Part shown: positions 18,185 through 25,945 of the stretch, one piece after another
Layout: each line of letters opens with the position of its first letter
Position numbering within the stretch: the first letter of the stretch is position 1
Origin: Blastococcus aurantiacus
GTDB lineage: Bacteria; Actinomycetota; Actinomycetes; Mycobacteriales; Geodermatophilaceae
DNA: 64,000 nt
Direction: 5' to 3'
Assembly: GCF_900102425.1 (NCBI RefSeq)
Contig: NZ_FNBT01000011.1
Span: 62,001 to 126,000, forward strand
Translations under genes and position numbers: made by a program
Notes under the pieces: generated by a model
The model's input: the letters and a program-made list of their open reading frames with translations, nothing else
What the model was told of the DNA's origin: nothing
Databases searched by the model: none

Positions 18185-19135
18185 GTGAGCGGCCCCCGGC
18201 TGCGTCGGCGCCGCGAGCCCCGCGACGCGGCGGCGACCATGTCGCTCGTCGCGCACCTCACCGAGCTGCGCAACCGCATCGCGAAGGCGCTGCTGTTCCT
18301 GCTGATCGCGACCGCCTTCTCCTTCTGGTGGTACGAGCACGGCCTCGGTGACTTCATCCGCGCCCCCTACTGTGGGCTGGACGAAGACCTCCGCTACGGC
18401 GGGGACGACTCCGGCGGCTGCGGCCTGCTCATCACCGACGTCTTCGGCGGGGTGTTCATCCGGCTGAAGGTCGCCTTCCTCGCCGGCACGGTGCTCTCGG
18501 CGCCCTTCTGGCTGTACCAGCTGTGGGCCTTCATCACGCCGGGGCTCAAGCGCAACGAGAAGCGGTACGGCATCTCGTTCGTCGCGGTCTCCACGCTGCT
18601 GTTCGCCCTCGGCGCGCTGCTGGCCTACGTCTCGCTGTCCAAGGGCCTGGAGCTGCTGCTGACCCTCGCCGGGGACGGCGTGGTCGTGGCGCTGACCGCC
18701 CAGGACTACATCGGGTTCGTGCTCTCGCTGCTGGTCGCGTTCGGGGTGAGCTTCGAGGTCCCGCTGATCGCCGTCGCGCTCAACCTGGTGGGCGTGCTGA
18801 GCCACGAGGTGCTGGCCCGCAGCCGGCGGTGGATCTTCTTCCTGACCATCGTCTTCGCCGCCTTCGTGACGCCGACGCAGGACCCGTTCACCATGCTGCT
18901 CATGGCCGGGCCGATGATCGTGCTGTTCGAGCTGGCCATCCAGATCGCGCGCGTCGTCGACAAGCGGCGGGCCAAGCGGGCGGCGGTCGAGCACTTCCAC
19001 GGCCTGGACGACGACGAGGCCTCACCGCTGGACGCCTCTGCCTCACCGCTGGACGCCGGGGCCTCACCGCTGGACGCGGGGCCGTCGTCCCTCGACGAGC
19101 CGCAGGACTCCACGCCGGCGTCCTTCCGCGGCTGA
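18185..19135 (+). CDS. tatC: Sec-independent protein translocase subunit TatC
   Basis: This 316-residue, six-helix receptor binds the twin-arginine signal. Conserved features include MSLVAHLTELRNRIAKAL at the cytoplasmic N-terminus, the periplasmic loop with an LKVAFLAG start, and the TPTQDPFTMLLMAGP loop before helix 5. The GTG at 18185 is supported by GGTAGGAC upstream; ATG 18239 would remove only a basic leader. The C-terminus carries a heptapeptide repeat encoded by the 21-bp repeat at 19021-19083. Confidence 0.95.
   Translation: MSGPRLRRRREPRDAAATMSLVAHLTELRNRIAKALLFLLIATAFSFWWYEHGLGDFIRAPYCGLDEDLRYGGDDSGGCGLLITDVFGGVFIRLKVAFLAGTVLSAPFWLYQLWAFITPGLKRNEKRYGISFVAVSTLLFALGALLAYVSLSKGLELLLTLAGDGVVVALTAQDYIGFVLSLLVAFGVSFEVPLIAVALNLVGVLSHEVLARSRRWIFFLTIVFAAFVTPTQDPFTMLLMAGPMIVLFELAIQIARVVDKRRAKRAAVEHFHGLDDDEASPLDASASPLDAGASPLDAGPSSLDEPQDSTPASFRG
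19021..19083 (+). repeat. 21-bp tandem repeat in the tatC tail (3 copies)
   Basis: Three 21-bp units begin at 19021, 19042 and 19063, each starting CTCACCGCTGGACGC, followed by a degenerate fourth. They encode SPLDA(S/G)A heptapeptides in the cytoplasmic tail and are likely to vary in number between strains. Confidence 0.85.
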
Positions 19136-19149
19136 TCCCCGGCCGACCC

Positions 19150-20055
19150 GTGGACGTCGCCGTCCTCGTCAGCGCCGCCGCCGGGCGCGGCCGGGCCAGG
19201 GCCCTCGGGGACACGGTCCTCCGCGAGCTCCGCTCCGCCGGGCTGACCCCGACGGTGCTCGCGGCCACGACCGGCGCCGAGGCGGAGACGCGGGCGCGTG
19301 CGGCGGTCGCCGGCGGGGCCGCCGCGGTGGTCGCCGTCGGCGGTGACGGGACGGCGCACGCCGCGCTGCAGGCCGTGACGGGCACCGGGACGCCGCTGGG
19401 CCTCGTGGCCGCGGGCACCGGCAACGACCTGGCCCTGGCGCTCGGCGTGCCGGCGGAGCCCACCGCCGCCGTCCGGGCACTGGCCGGCGACCTGCGGGCG
19501 GGGGAGGCCCGCAGCCTGGACGCCGGCCGCGTGGGTGACCGCTGGTGGGCCACGGTGCTGTGCTGCGGCTTCGACTCGGCGGTCACCGACCGGGCCAACC
19601 GGCTGCGCTGGCCGCGGGGCCGGCGCCGGTACGACCTGGCGGTCCTGCTGGAGCTCGCCCGGCTGCGGCCCAACGAGATCACTCTCGTCATGGACGGCGA
19701 GGTGCGCACGGTGCCGGCCACGATGGTCGCCGTCGGCAACACCGCCTGGTACGGCGGCGGCCTGGAGATCTGCCCCGGTGCCGACCCCGCTGACGGGCTG
19801 TTCGACGTCACCGTGGTCGGGCCCCTCACCCGTCTGGAGCTGATCCAGGCCCGCCCCCGGCTGGCCGACGGCACGCACGTGGAGAGCCCGTCGGTCTCGG
19901 TCTTCCGGGCCGCGCGCGTGGAGCTGTCCGGCCCCGGTGTCACCACCTGGGCCGACGGCGAACCGGTGGCTCCGTTGCCCGTCGTCGCGGAGTGCGTCCC
20001 CGGCGCGCTGACCGTCGTCGGGGCGCGGCGAGCCGACGGCGCATCGCGCGCTTAA
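19150..20055 (+). CDS. Diacylglycerol/lipid kinase family protein
   Basis: This 301-residue kinase has the DAGK catalytic fold: the nucleotide loop VAVGGDGTAHAAL, the following LGLVAAGTGNDLALALG, and C-terminal strands with CCGFDSAVTDRANRLRW and GGGLEICPGADPADG. Such enzymes phosphorylate diacylglycerol or related lipids at the membrane. The GTG start at 19150 is 14 nt after tatC with no strong ribosome binding site. It is inserted between tatC and helY relative to M. tuberculosis. Confidence 0.88.
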   Translation: MDVAVLVSAAAGRGRARALGDTVLRELRSAGLTPTVLAATTGAEAETRARAAVAGGAAAVVAVGGDGTAHAALQAVTGTGTPLGLVAAGTGNDLALALGVPAEPTAAVRALAGDLRAGEARSLDAGRVGDRWWATVLCCGFDSAVTDRANRLRWPRGRRRYDLAVLLELARLRPNEITLVMDGEVRTVPATMVAVGNTAWYGGGLEICPGADPADGLFDVTVVGPLTRLELIQARPRLADGTHVESPSVSVFRAARVELSGPGVTTWADGEPVAPLPVVAECVPGALTVVGARRADGASRA

Positions 20056-20064
20056 CGTGGAGGC

Positions 20065-22902
20065 ATGTCCAGCCCCGCTGAGCGGTACGCCGCTTCCCGG
20101 CGCCGGACGGCCCATCCGGACCTCGCCGACTTCACGGCCGAACTCGGCTTCTCCCTCGACCCGTTCCAGGTCGAGGCGTGCGAGGCCCTCGACCGCGGTT
20201 CGGGCGTGCTGGTCTGCGCGCCGACCGGCGCCGGCAAGACGGTCGTCGGCGAGTTCGCCGTCCACAAGGCGCTGTCGGAGGGCCGCAAGGCGTTCTACAC
20301 GACGCCGATCAAGGCGCTGTCCAACCAGAAGTACAACGACCTCGTCGAGCGCTACGGGGCCGAGCGCGTCGGCCTGCTGACCGGCGACAACGCCGTCAAC
20401 GGCGACGCCCCCGTGGTCGTCATGACCACCGAGGTCCTGCGCAACATGCTCTACGCCGAGTCGCCGGCGCTCCTCGGCCTCGGCTACGTGGTGATGGACG
20501 AGGTCCACTACCTCGCCGACCGCTTCCGCGGCGCGGTCTGGGAGGAAGTGATCATCCACCTCCCGCCGTCGGTCACGCTGGTCTCGCTGTCGGCCACGGT
20601 CAGCAACGCCGAGGAGTTCGCCGACTGGCTGGTCACCGTGCGCGGGGACACCGAGGTCGTGGTCAGCGAGGTGCGGCCCATCCCGCTCTGGCAGCACATG
20701 CTGGTGGGCAACCGGGTGTTCGACCTGTTCTCGCTGCGCCCGGCCGCCCACGCCGCCGAGCACGGCGAGAGCCCGCGCCCGATGTCCACCCGGGAGCGCG
20801 GCGCCTCGGTGGTCGATCCCGAGCTGGTCCGGTACGTCCGCGAGCACGAGCGGCGGATCGAGGGCTGGGGCGGCCCGAGCAGGCGCGAGCCGTCGCACAA
20901 GCCCCGGTACCGACCGCCGGCGCGCTCCGACGTCATCGAGCGGCTGGACAAGGCGGGCCTGCTGCCGGCGATCACGTTCGTGTTCAGCCGCAACGGCTGC
21001 GACGCCGCCGTCCACCAGTGCCTGACGAGCGGGCTGCGCCTCACCGACGAGGTCGAGCGGGCCGAGATCGCCGCCATCATCGACGAGCGCACCGGCTCGC
21101 TGCCCGAGGAGGACCTGCACGTCCTGGGCTTCTGGGAGTGGCGAGAGGGGCTGCTGGCCGGGCTCGCCGCCCACCACGCCGGCCTGGTGCCCGCCTTCAA
21201 GGAGACCGTGGAGGAGTGCTTCGTCCGCGGGCTGGTCAAGGCGGTCTTCGCCACCGAGACCCTCGCCCTGGGCATCAACATGCCGGCCCGCACCGTCGTG
21301 CTCGAGCGGCTGGTGAAGTGGAACGGCGAGGCGCACGTCGACGTCACCGCGGGGGAGTACACGCAGCTCACCGGCCGGGCCGGGCGGCGCGGCATCGACG
21401 TCGAGGGGCACGCCGTCGTCATCTGGGCGCCCGGCATGGACCCCTCCGTCGTGGCCGGGCTGGCCAGCACCCGCACCTATCCGCTGCGGTCGAGCTTCCG
21501 GCCGAGCTACAACATGGCGGTCAACCTGGTGAGCTCGTTCGGCCGGGCGCGGGCCCGGGAGCTGCTCGCCTCGTCCTTCGCCCAGTTCCAGGCCGATCGC
21601 TCGGTGGTGGGGCTGGCCCGGGCCGCGGCCCGGCACGAGCGCGAGGCCGAGAAGTTCGCCCACGACATGCACTCCGACCGCGGGGACGTGGGGGAGTACG
21701 CCCAGCTGCGCCGGGACATCTCGGACCGGGAGAAGGACCTCTCCCGTGACTCGCAGGCCAAGCGCCGGATGGAGGCCGCCGACGCGCTGGCCGCCCTGCG
21801 TCCCGGGGACGTCATCCGGGTGCCCTCGGGACGCCGCCAGGGCCTGGCCGTCGTCCTGGACCCCGGCGTCACCGACCTCGCCGATCCCCGTCCGCTGGTG
21901 CTCACCGAGGACAAGTGGGCCGGACGGCTGGCCTCGATCGACTTCCCGACGCCGGTGTCCGCGCTGGCCCGGGTACGGGTGCCCAAGAACTTCAACCACC
22001 GGAGCCCGCACGCCCGCCGGGACCTCGCCGCGACCCTGCGCAACGCCCGTGTCGAGCACGACCTCGGTGCCCGCATGGTGCGCAAGGGCCGGTCGGCCGC
22101 CGCGGACGACCCGGTGCTGGCCGACCTGCGGGCCGCGCTGCGCCGCCACCCGGTGCACTCGCTGCCCGACCGCGAGGAGCGGGTCCGGGTGGCCGAGCGC
22201 TGGCTGCGCGCGGTGCGGGAGGCCGAGGCGCTGCACCGGACCATGGCCGAGCGGACCGGCTCGCTCACCCGGCAGTTCGACGCCACCTGCGACGTCCTGG
22301 AGGAGCTGGGCTACCTGGTACCGGAGCCGGCGCAGCTGGTGCCGGCCGACACCACGGTGATCAGAGCGAGCGACGACGTCCCGGTGGTGACGGCCGACGG
22401 TCGGCGCCTCGCCCGCATCTGGTCGGAGGCCGACCTGCTCGTCGCGGAGTGCCTGCGCGCCGGCGCCTGGCGCGGGCTGAACGCCGCCGAGCTGGCCGCC
22501 GCCGCCTCCACGGTGGTCTTCGAGGCCCGCCGCGACCTGGCGTCCCTCCCCGCCATCCCGGCCGGCAAGGTCACCGCCGCGGTGGCGGAGATGCGGCAGG
22601 TGAAGTCCCGCCTGGAGGACGTCGAGGCCGCGCACGCGGTCCGGGTCACCCGCGACCTCGACCTGGGCTTCGCGTGGGCGGCCTACCGGTGGGCCGACGG
22701 CCAGAGCCTCGACCGCGTGCTGGCCGGAGCCGAGCAAGCGGGAACCGAGCTGTCCGGCGGTGACTTCGTCCGCTGGATGCGCCAGCTGATCGACCTGCTC
22801 GACCAGATCGCCAAGGTGGCCGACGATGCGGTGGCGTCCGTGGCGCGCGCCGCCGTCGGCAAGGTCCGGCGCGGCGTCGTCGCCGTCGCCGTGGGGGGCT
22901 GA
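20065..22902 (+). CDS. helY: Ski2/Mtr4-like DEAD/DEAH-box RNA helicase HelY
   Basis: This 945-residue superfamily 2 helicase carries motif I APTGAGKTVVGEF, motif II MDEVHYLAD, motif III LSATVSNAEEFADWL, motif V ATETLALGINMPARTVV and motif VI QLTGRAGRRGID. They are followed by an arch-type insertion and a C-terminal helical DSHCT domain, the layout of eukaryotic exosome helicases. The likely role is RNA unwinding in decay or processing. A TAACGT box overlapping the upstream stop sits six bases before the ATG; GGAGG directly next to the ATG is too close to act as a normal ribosome binding site. Confidence 0.94.
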   Translation: MSSPAERYAASRRRTAHPDLADFTAELGFSLDPFQVEACEALDRGSGVLVCAPTGAGKTVVGEFAVHKALSEGRKAFYTTPIKALSNQKYNDLVERYGAERVGLLTGDNAVNGDAPVVVMTTEVLRNMLYAESPALLGLGYVVMDEVHYLADRFRGAVWEEVIIHLPPSVTLVSLSATVSNAEEFADWLVTVRGDTEVVVSEVRPIPLWQHMLVGNRVFDLFSLRPAAHAAEHGESPRPMSTRERGASVVDPELVRYVREHERRIEGWGGPSRREPSHKPRYRPPARSDVIERLDKAGLLPAITFVFSRNGCDAAVHQCLTSGLRLTDEVERAEIAAIIDERTGSLPEEDLHVLGFWEWREGLLAGLAAHHAGLVPAFKETVEECFVRGLVKAVFATETLALGINMPARTVVLERLVKWNGEAHVDVTAGEYTQLTGRAGRRGIDVEGHAVVIWAPGMDPSVVAGLASTRTYPLRSSFRPSYNMAVNLVSSFGRARARELLASSFAQFQADRSVVGLARAAARHEREAEKFAHDMHSDRGDVGEYAQLRRDISDREKDLSRDSQAKRRMEAADALAALRPGDVIRVPSGRRQGLAVVLDPGVTDLADPRPLVLTEDKWAGRLASIDFPTPVSALARVRVPKNFNHRSPHARRDLAATLRNARVEHDLGARMVRKGRSAAADDPVLADLRAALRRHPVHSLPDREERVRVAERWLRAVREAEALHRTMAERTGSLTRQFDATCDVLEELGYLVPEPAQLVPADTTVIRASDDVPVVTADGRRLARIWSEADLLVAECLRAGAWRGLNAAELAAAASTVVFEARRDLASLPAIPAGKVTAAVAEMRQVKSRLEDVEAAHAVRVTRDLDLGFAWAAYRWADGQSLDRVLAGAEQAGTELSGGDFVRWMRQLIDLLDQIAKVADDAVASVARAAVGKVRRGVVAVAVGG

Positions 22903-22904
22903 TC

Positions 22905-23297
22905 ATGACCGGTGTCCCGGGAGCACCGGAGGGAGGAGGCGGCGGGATGACCGACCCCGATCTGGCCCACGACCAGTCCGCGCGGCGCCGGTCCCGTGCC
23001 CCGTTCTACGGCGGGATCCTCCTCATCGGGCTGCTCGTCGTGCTGGCCCTGACGCTCAGCCGCTGGCTGGGTCTGGGCCCCACGCTGCTCGACACCGGCG
23101 AGGTGGAGAGGGACGTGGCGACCCAGTTCGAGGAGCGCTTCGACGTCGGCGTCGACGTCGACTGCCCGCAGGGCATGGAGGTCGCCGACGGCCGCGACTA
23201 CGAGTGCGACGCGGAGACCGACGACGGCGAGGACCTGGAGCTCGTCATCACCATCACCGACGAGGAGCCGGCCGCCTATACCTGGGACGTGGACTGA
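22905..23297 (+). CDS. DUF4333 membrane protein (Rv2091c-like)
   Basis: This 130-residue single-pass protein has a helix at about residues 34-55 (GGILLIGLLVVLALTLS) and an outer DUF4333 domain with a conserved Cys pair (VDCPQGMEVADGRDYECDAE) that could form a disulfide outside the cell. It follows helY by 2 nt, as Rv2091c follows Rv2092c. ATG 22947 is an alternative start. Its function is unknown. Confidence 0.8.
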   Translation: MTGVPGAPEGGGGGMTDPDLAHDQSARRRSRAPFYGGILLIGLLVVLALTLSRWLGLGPTLLDTGEVERDVATQFEERFDVGVDVDCPQGMEVADGRDYECDAETDDGEDLELVITITDEEPAAYTWDVD

Positions 23298-23307
23298 CCC
23301 GGGCGGC

Positions 23308-24234
23308 TCAGCCGAGGGCGTCGGCGGGCCAGCCCAGCGCCGCGCCCAGCCGGCCCAGCGAGGACTGCAGGCCGTGCCGCTCGGCCAGTCCGGCCAGCGT
23401 GGCGGGGTCGGCGGGGGAGCGGGGCAGGTCGCCCTCCACCGCCGGCATGTCGATGTCCTTGGCCACGGCGACGACCACCGGCGCCCGGTCGAGGTAGTCC
23501 GCGGCCGCGTGCAGCTTCTTCAGGACGGCCGCGGTGAGCGGAGGCCTGGCGACGACGGTCCGCGCGGCGGCCGCCCGGATGCCGGCCACGTCGCCGAACT
23601 CGTTGATGAGGGCCGCCGCGGTCTTGGCGCCGACCCCGGCCACGCCCGGCAGCCCGTCGCTGGGGTCGCCGCGCAGCACGGCGAAGTCGGCGTAGGCACG
23701 GCCCGGGATGCCGTACTTCGCGGCGACGGCGGCCTCGTCGACCGTCTCCAGGTCGGCGATGCCCCGGTTCGTGTAGAGCACGCGGACGCCGCGGTCGTCG
23801 TCGACGAGCTGGAAGAGGTCCCGGTCGCCGGTGACGATGTCGACCGGTCCGCGCGCACGGGTGGCCAGGGTCCCGATGACGTCGTCGGCCTCGAAACCCG
23901 GGGCGCCGACGCGGTCGATGCCGGCTGCGGCCAGCACGTCGACGAGGATCGGCACCTGGGGACCCAGCTCGTCGGGCACCTCCTCCTCGCCCTCGGTGGC
24001 GACGCGGTGCGCCTTGTACGACGGCAGCGCCTCGACCCGGAAGGCGGGCCGCCAGTCGTCGTCCCAGCAGGCCACCAGCCGGTCCGGGCCGTGCGCGGTG
24101 AGCAGCCGGGCGGTCATGTCGAGGAAGCCGCGCACGGCGTTGATCGGCCGGCCGTCGGGCGTCGTCACGCTGGTGGGCACCCCGTAGAAGGCGCGGAAGT
24201 ACAGCGACGCGGCGTCCAGCAGCATGGTCGTCAC
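23308..24234 (-). CDS. 5'-3' exonuclease / flap nuclease
   Basis: This 308-residue member of the FEN/Pol I N-terminal nuclease family opens with MLLDAASLYFRAFYGVPTSV and PDGRPINAVRGFLDM. It has acidic metal sites in APGFEADDVIGTLA and VTGDRDLFQLV, and a helix-hairpin-helix GVAGVGAKTAAALINEFG. It probably acts on 5' flaps during repair or Okazaki processing alongside Pol I. The GTG at 24234 encodes MTTM; ATG 24225 is a possible alternative. It is convergent with the DUF4333 gene, with only 10 nt between stops. Confidence 0.92.
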   Translation of the reverse strand: MTTMLLDAASLYFRAFYGVPTSVTTPDGRPINAVRGFLDMTARLLTAHGPDRLVACWDDDWRPAFRVEALPSYKAHRVATEGEEEVPDELGPQVPILVDVLAAAGIDRVGAPGFEADDVIGTLATRARGPVDIVTGDRDLFQLVDDDRGVRVLYTNRGIADLETVDEAAVAAKYGIPGRAYADFAVLRGDPSDGLPGVAGVGAKTAAALINEFGDVAGIRAAAARTVVARPPLTAAVLKKLHAAADYLDRAPVVVAVAKDIDMPAVEGDLPRSPADPATLAGLAERHGLQSSLGRLGAALGWPADALG

Positions 24235-24289
24235 GGAGGGGGACGCTAGCGGTCGGGCAGCGCGTGCGGAGGCCGTCGGGGTCCGTGGT

Positions 24290-24295
24290 TAGTCT
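24290..24295 (+). promoter_or_regulatory. -10 box TAGTCT, leaderless start of the M24 peptidase gene
   Basis: TAGTCT is six bases before GTG 24302. The divergent exonuclease gene has TAGCGT on the minus strand at 24243-24248, so the 67-bp gap holds two back-to-back promoters. Confidence 0.6.
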
Positions 24296-24301
24296 GCGCC
24301 G

Positions 24302-25456
24302 GTGGGAAGCGCCTCCGTGCCGTCGCCGACCGGCCCGCTCGTGACGCCTGACCGGGTGCACGCAGCCCGTGCGCTGGCCGCCGAGACGGGCACCGACCTG
24401 CTGGTGCTCACGCCGGGTTCGGACCTGCGCTACCTCACCGGCTACAACGCCCACGCCATGGAGCGGCTGACCGCCCTGGTCGTGCCGCGGGCGGGCGAGG
24501 CGTTCCTCGTCGTCCCGCGGCTCGAGGCACCGATGGTCGACGTGAGCCCGGCGGGGGTGCTGGGTCTCGACGTCCTCGCCTGGGACGAGACGGACGACCC
24601 GTTCGCCCTGCTGGCCGGTGCCGCGAACGCCCGGCTCGGATCGGCGCCGGCCCGCGTGGCCGTGGGCGCCCGCACCTGGGCCGAGCACGCCCTCGGGGTG
24701 CAGCGGGCGCTGCCCGGCTCGACGCTGGAGCTCGCCGGGCCGGTGCTGGACCGCCTGCGCATGGTCAAGTCCGCCGCCGAGATCGAGGAGCTCGCGCTGG
24801 CCGGCGCCGCCATCGACCGGGTCCATGCACGCATGGCCGAGTTCCTCACCGTCGGCCGCACCGAGGCTGCCGTGGGCGCCGACATCGCCGCGGCGATCCT
24901 CGAGGAGGGCCACGTCGGCGTCGACTTCACCATCGTCGGGTCGGGGCCGAACGGCGCCAGCCCGCACCACGAGCTGTCCGACCGCGTGGTGCAGGCCGGC
25001 GACGTCGTCGTCATCGACATCGGCGGGCAGACGGCGACGGGCTACCGCTCGGACTGCACCCGCACCTACGTGGTCGGCGGCAGCGCGCCGGGCGACGTCG
25101 CGGAGTGGTACGCCGTCCTGCACGCCGCGCAACAGGCGTCCGTGGCCGCCGTCCGCCCTGGTGTGACCGCCGAGCAGGTCGACGCCGCTGCCCGGGACGT
25201 GATCACCGCCGCCGGATGGGGCGAGCACTTCATCCACCGCACCGGGCACGGCATCGGGCTGGATTCGCACGAGGCGCCTTACATCGTCGCCGGCAACGAC
25301 CTTCCGCTGGTGTCGGGCATGGCGTTCTCGGTGGAGCCGGGCATCTACCTCGCCGGCCGCTGCGGCGCCCGGATCGAGGACATCGTCGTCTGCACCGACG
25401 ACGGCGTCCGCTCGCTGAACGGCGGTCCGCGTGAGCTCGTCGAACTCCCCGGCTGA
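24302..25456 (+). CDS. pepE: M24 family Xaa-Pro aminopeptidase (PepE-like)
   Basis: This 384-residue cytoplasmic metallopeptidase removes N-terminal residues before proline. A creatinase-like N-terminal domain is followed by the pita-bread domain with metal ligands in IDIGGQTATGYRSDCTRT (two Asp), RTGHGIGLDSHEAP (His), VEPGIYL (Glu) and ARIEDIV (Glu). The position next to the divergent exonuclease matches Rv2089c. Its last 26 nt overlap the start of the Lrp regulator gene. Confidence 0.92.
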   Translation: MGSASVPSPTGPLVTPDRVHAARALAAETGTDLLVLTPGSDLRYLTGYNAHAMERLTALVVPRAGEAFLVVPRLEAPMVDVSPAGVLGLDVLAWDETDDPFALLAGAANARLGSAPARVAVGARTWAEHALGVQRALPGSTLELAGPVLDRLRMVKSAAEIEELALAGAAIDRVHARMAEFLTVGRTEAAVGADIAAAILEEGHVGVDFTIVGSGPNGASPHHELSDRVVQAGDVVVIDIGGQTATGYRSDCTRTYVVGGSAPGDVAEWYAVLHAAQQASVAAVRPGVTAEQVDAAARDVITAAGWGEHFIHRTGHGIGLDSHEAPYIVAGNDLPLVSGMAFSVEPGIYLAGRCGARIEDIVVCTDDGVRSLNGGPRELVELPG

Positions 25457-25904
25457 GCCGGGAGCCGTTCCGGTCGACGTCGACCGGCTGCTGCTCGCGG
25501 CCCTGGCGCGCGACGGGCGGGCCAGCTACACCGAGCTGGCCGAGAAGGTCGGTCTGTCGGTCTCGGCCGTGCACCAGCGCGTCCGGCGACTGGAGCAGCG
25601 CGGCCTGATCACCGGCTACCGGGCCGTGCTGGACCCGAAGCTGCTCGGGCTGCCGCTGACCGCATTCGTCTCCATCACGCCCATCGGGGCGCAGAACGAG
25701 GACCCGCCGGCGTTGCTGTCCCACCTGTCGGCCATCGAGGAGTGCCACTCGGTCGCCGGGCAGGAGAGCTACATCCTCAAGGTGCGGGTTGCCTCGCCGG
25801 ACGCACTGGAGCTCCTGCTCCGCGAGATCCGGGCGTGCGCCAACGTCTCCACGCGGACGACGGTCGTGCTGTCCACCCTCTACGAGGACCGCCCGCCCAT
25901 CTGA
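25431..25904 (+). CDS. Lrp/AsnC-family regulator
   Basis: This 157-residue protein has an N-terminal winged HTH (ASYTELAEKVGLSVSAVHQRVRRLEQRGLITGYRA) and a C-terminal RAM ligand-binding domain (PLTAFVSITPIG, VRVASPDALELLL). Such regulators sense amino acids and usually control nearby metabolic genes. GTG 25431 lies inside pepE; no later start precedes the HTH, so the 26-nt overlap is probably real and couples it to the peptidase. Confidence 0.9.
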   Translation: MSSSNSPAEPGAVPVDVDRLLLAALARDGRASYTELAEKVGLSVSAVHQRVRRLEQRGLITGYRAVLDPKLLGLPLTAFVSITPIGAQNEDPPALLSHLSAIEECHSVAGQESYILKVRVASPDALELLLREIRACANVSTRTTVVLSTLYEDRPPI

Positions 25905-25920
25905 CCGGCTGGACATCGGT

Positions 25921-25936
25921 TCGAACACGTGTTCGT
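25921..25936. promoter_or_regulatory. LexA (SOS) box
   Basis: TCGAAC-ACGT-GTTCGT matches the actinobacterial SOS box TCGAAC-N4-GTTCGA at 11 of the 12 arm positions and contains the perfect palindrome CGAACACGTGTTCG. It ends 10 nt before the ATG of the radical SAM gene, an ideal repressor position. Confidence 0.85.
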
Positions 25937-25945
25937 ATGGTGGTC

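Noticed and set aside
18706-22737. Very long minus-strand open frame of about 1340 codons antisense to helY and the lipid kinase gene
   Set aside because: Its translation is Arg/Gly/Ala-rich without domains, whereas the plus strand carries complete helicase motifs. It is a by-product of high GC content.
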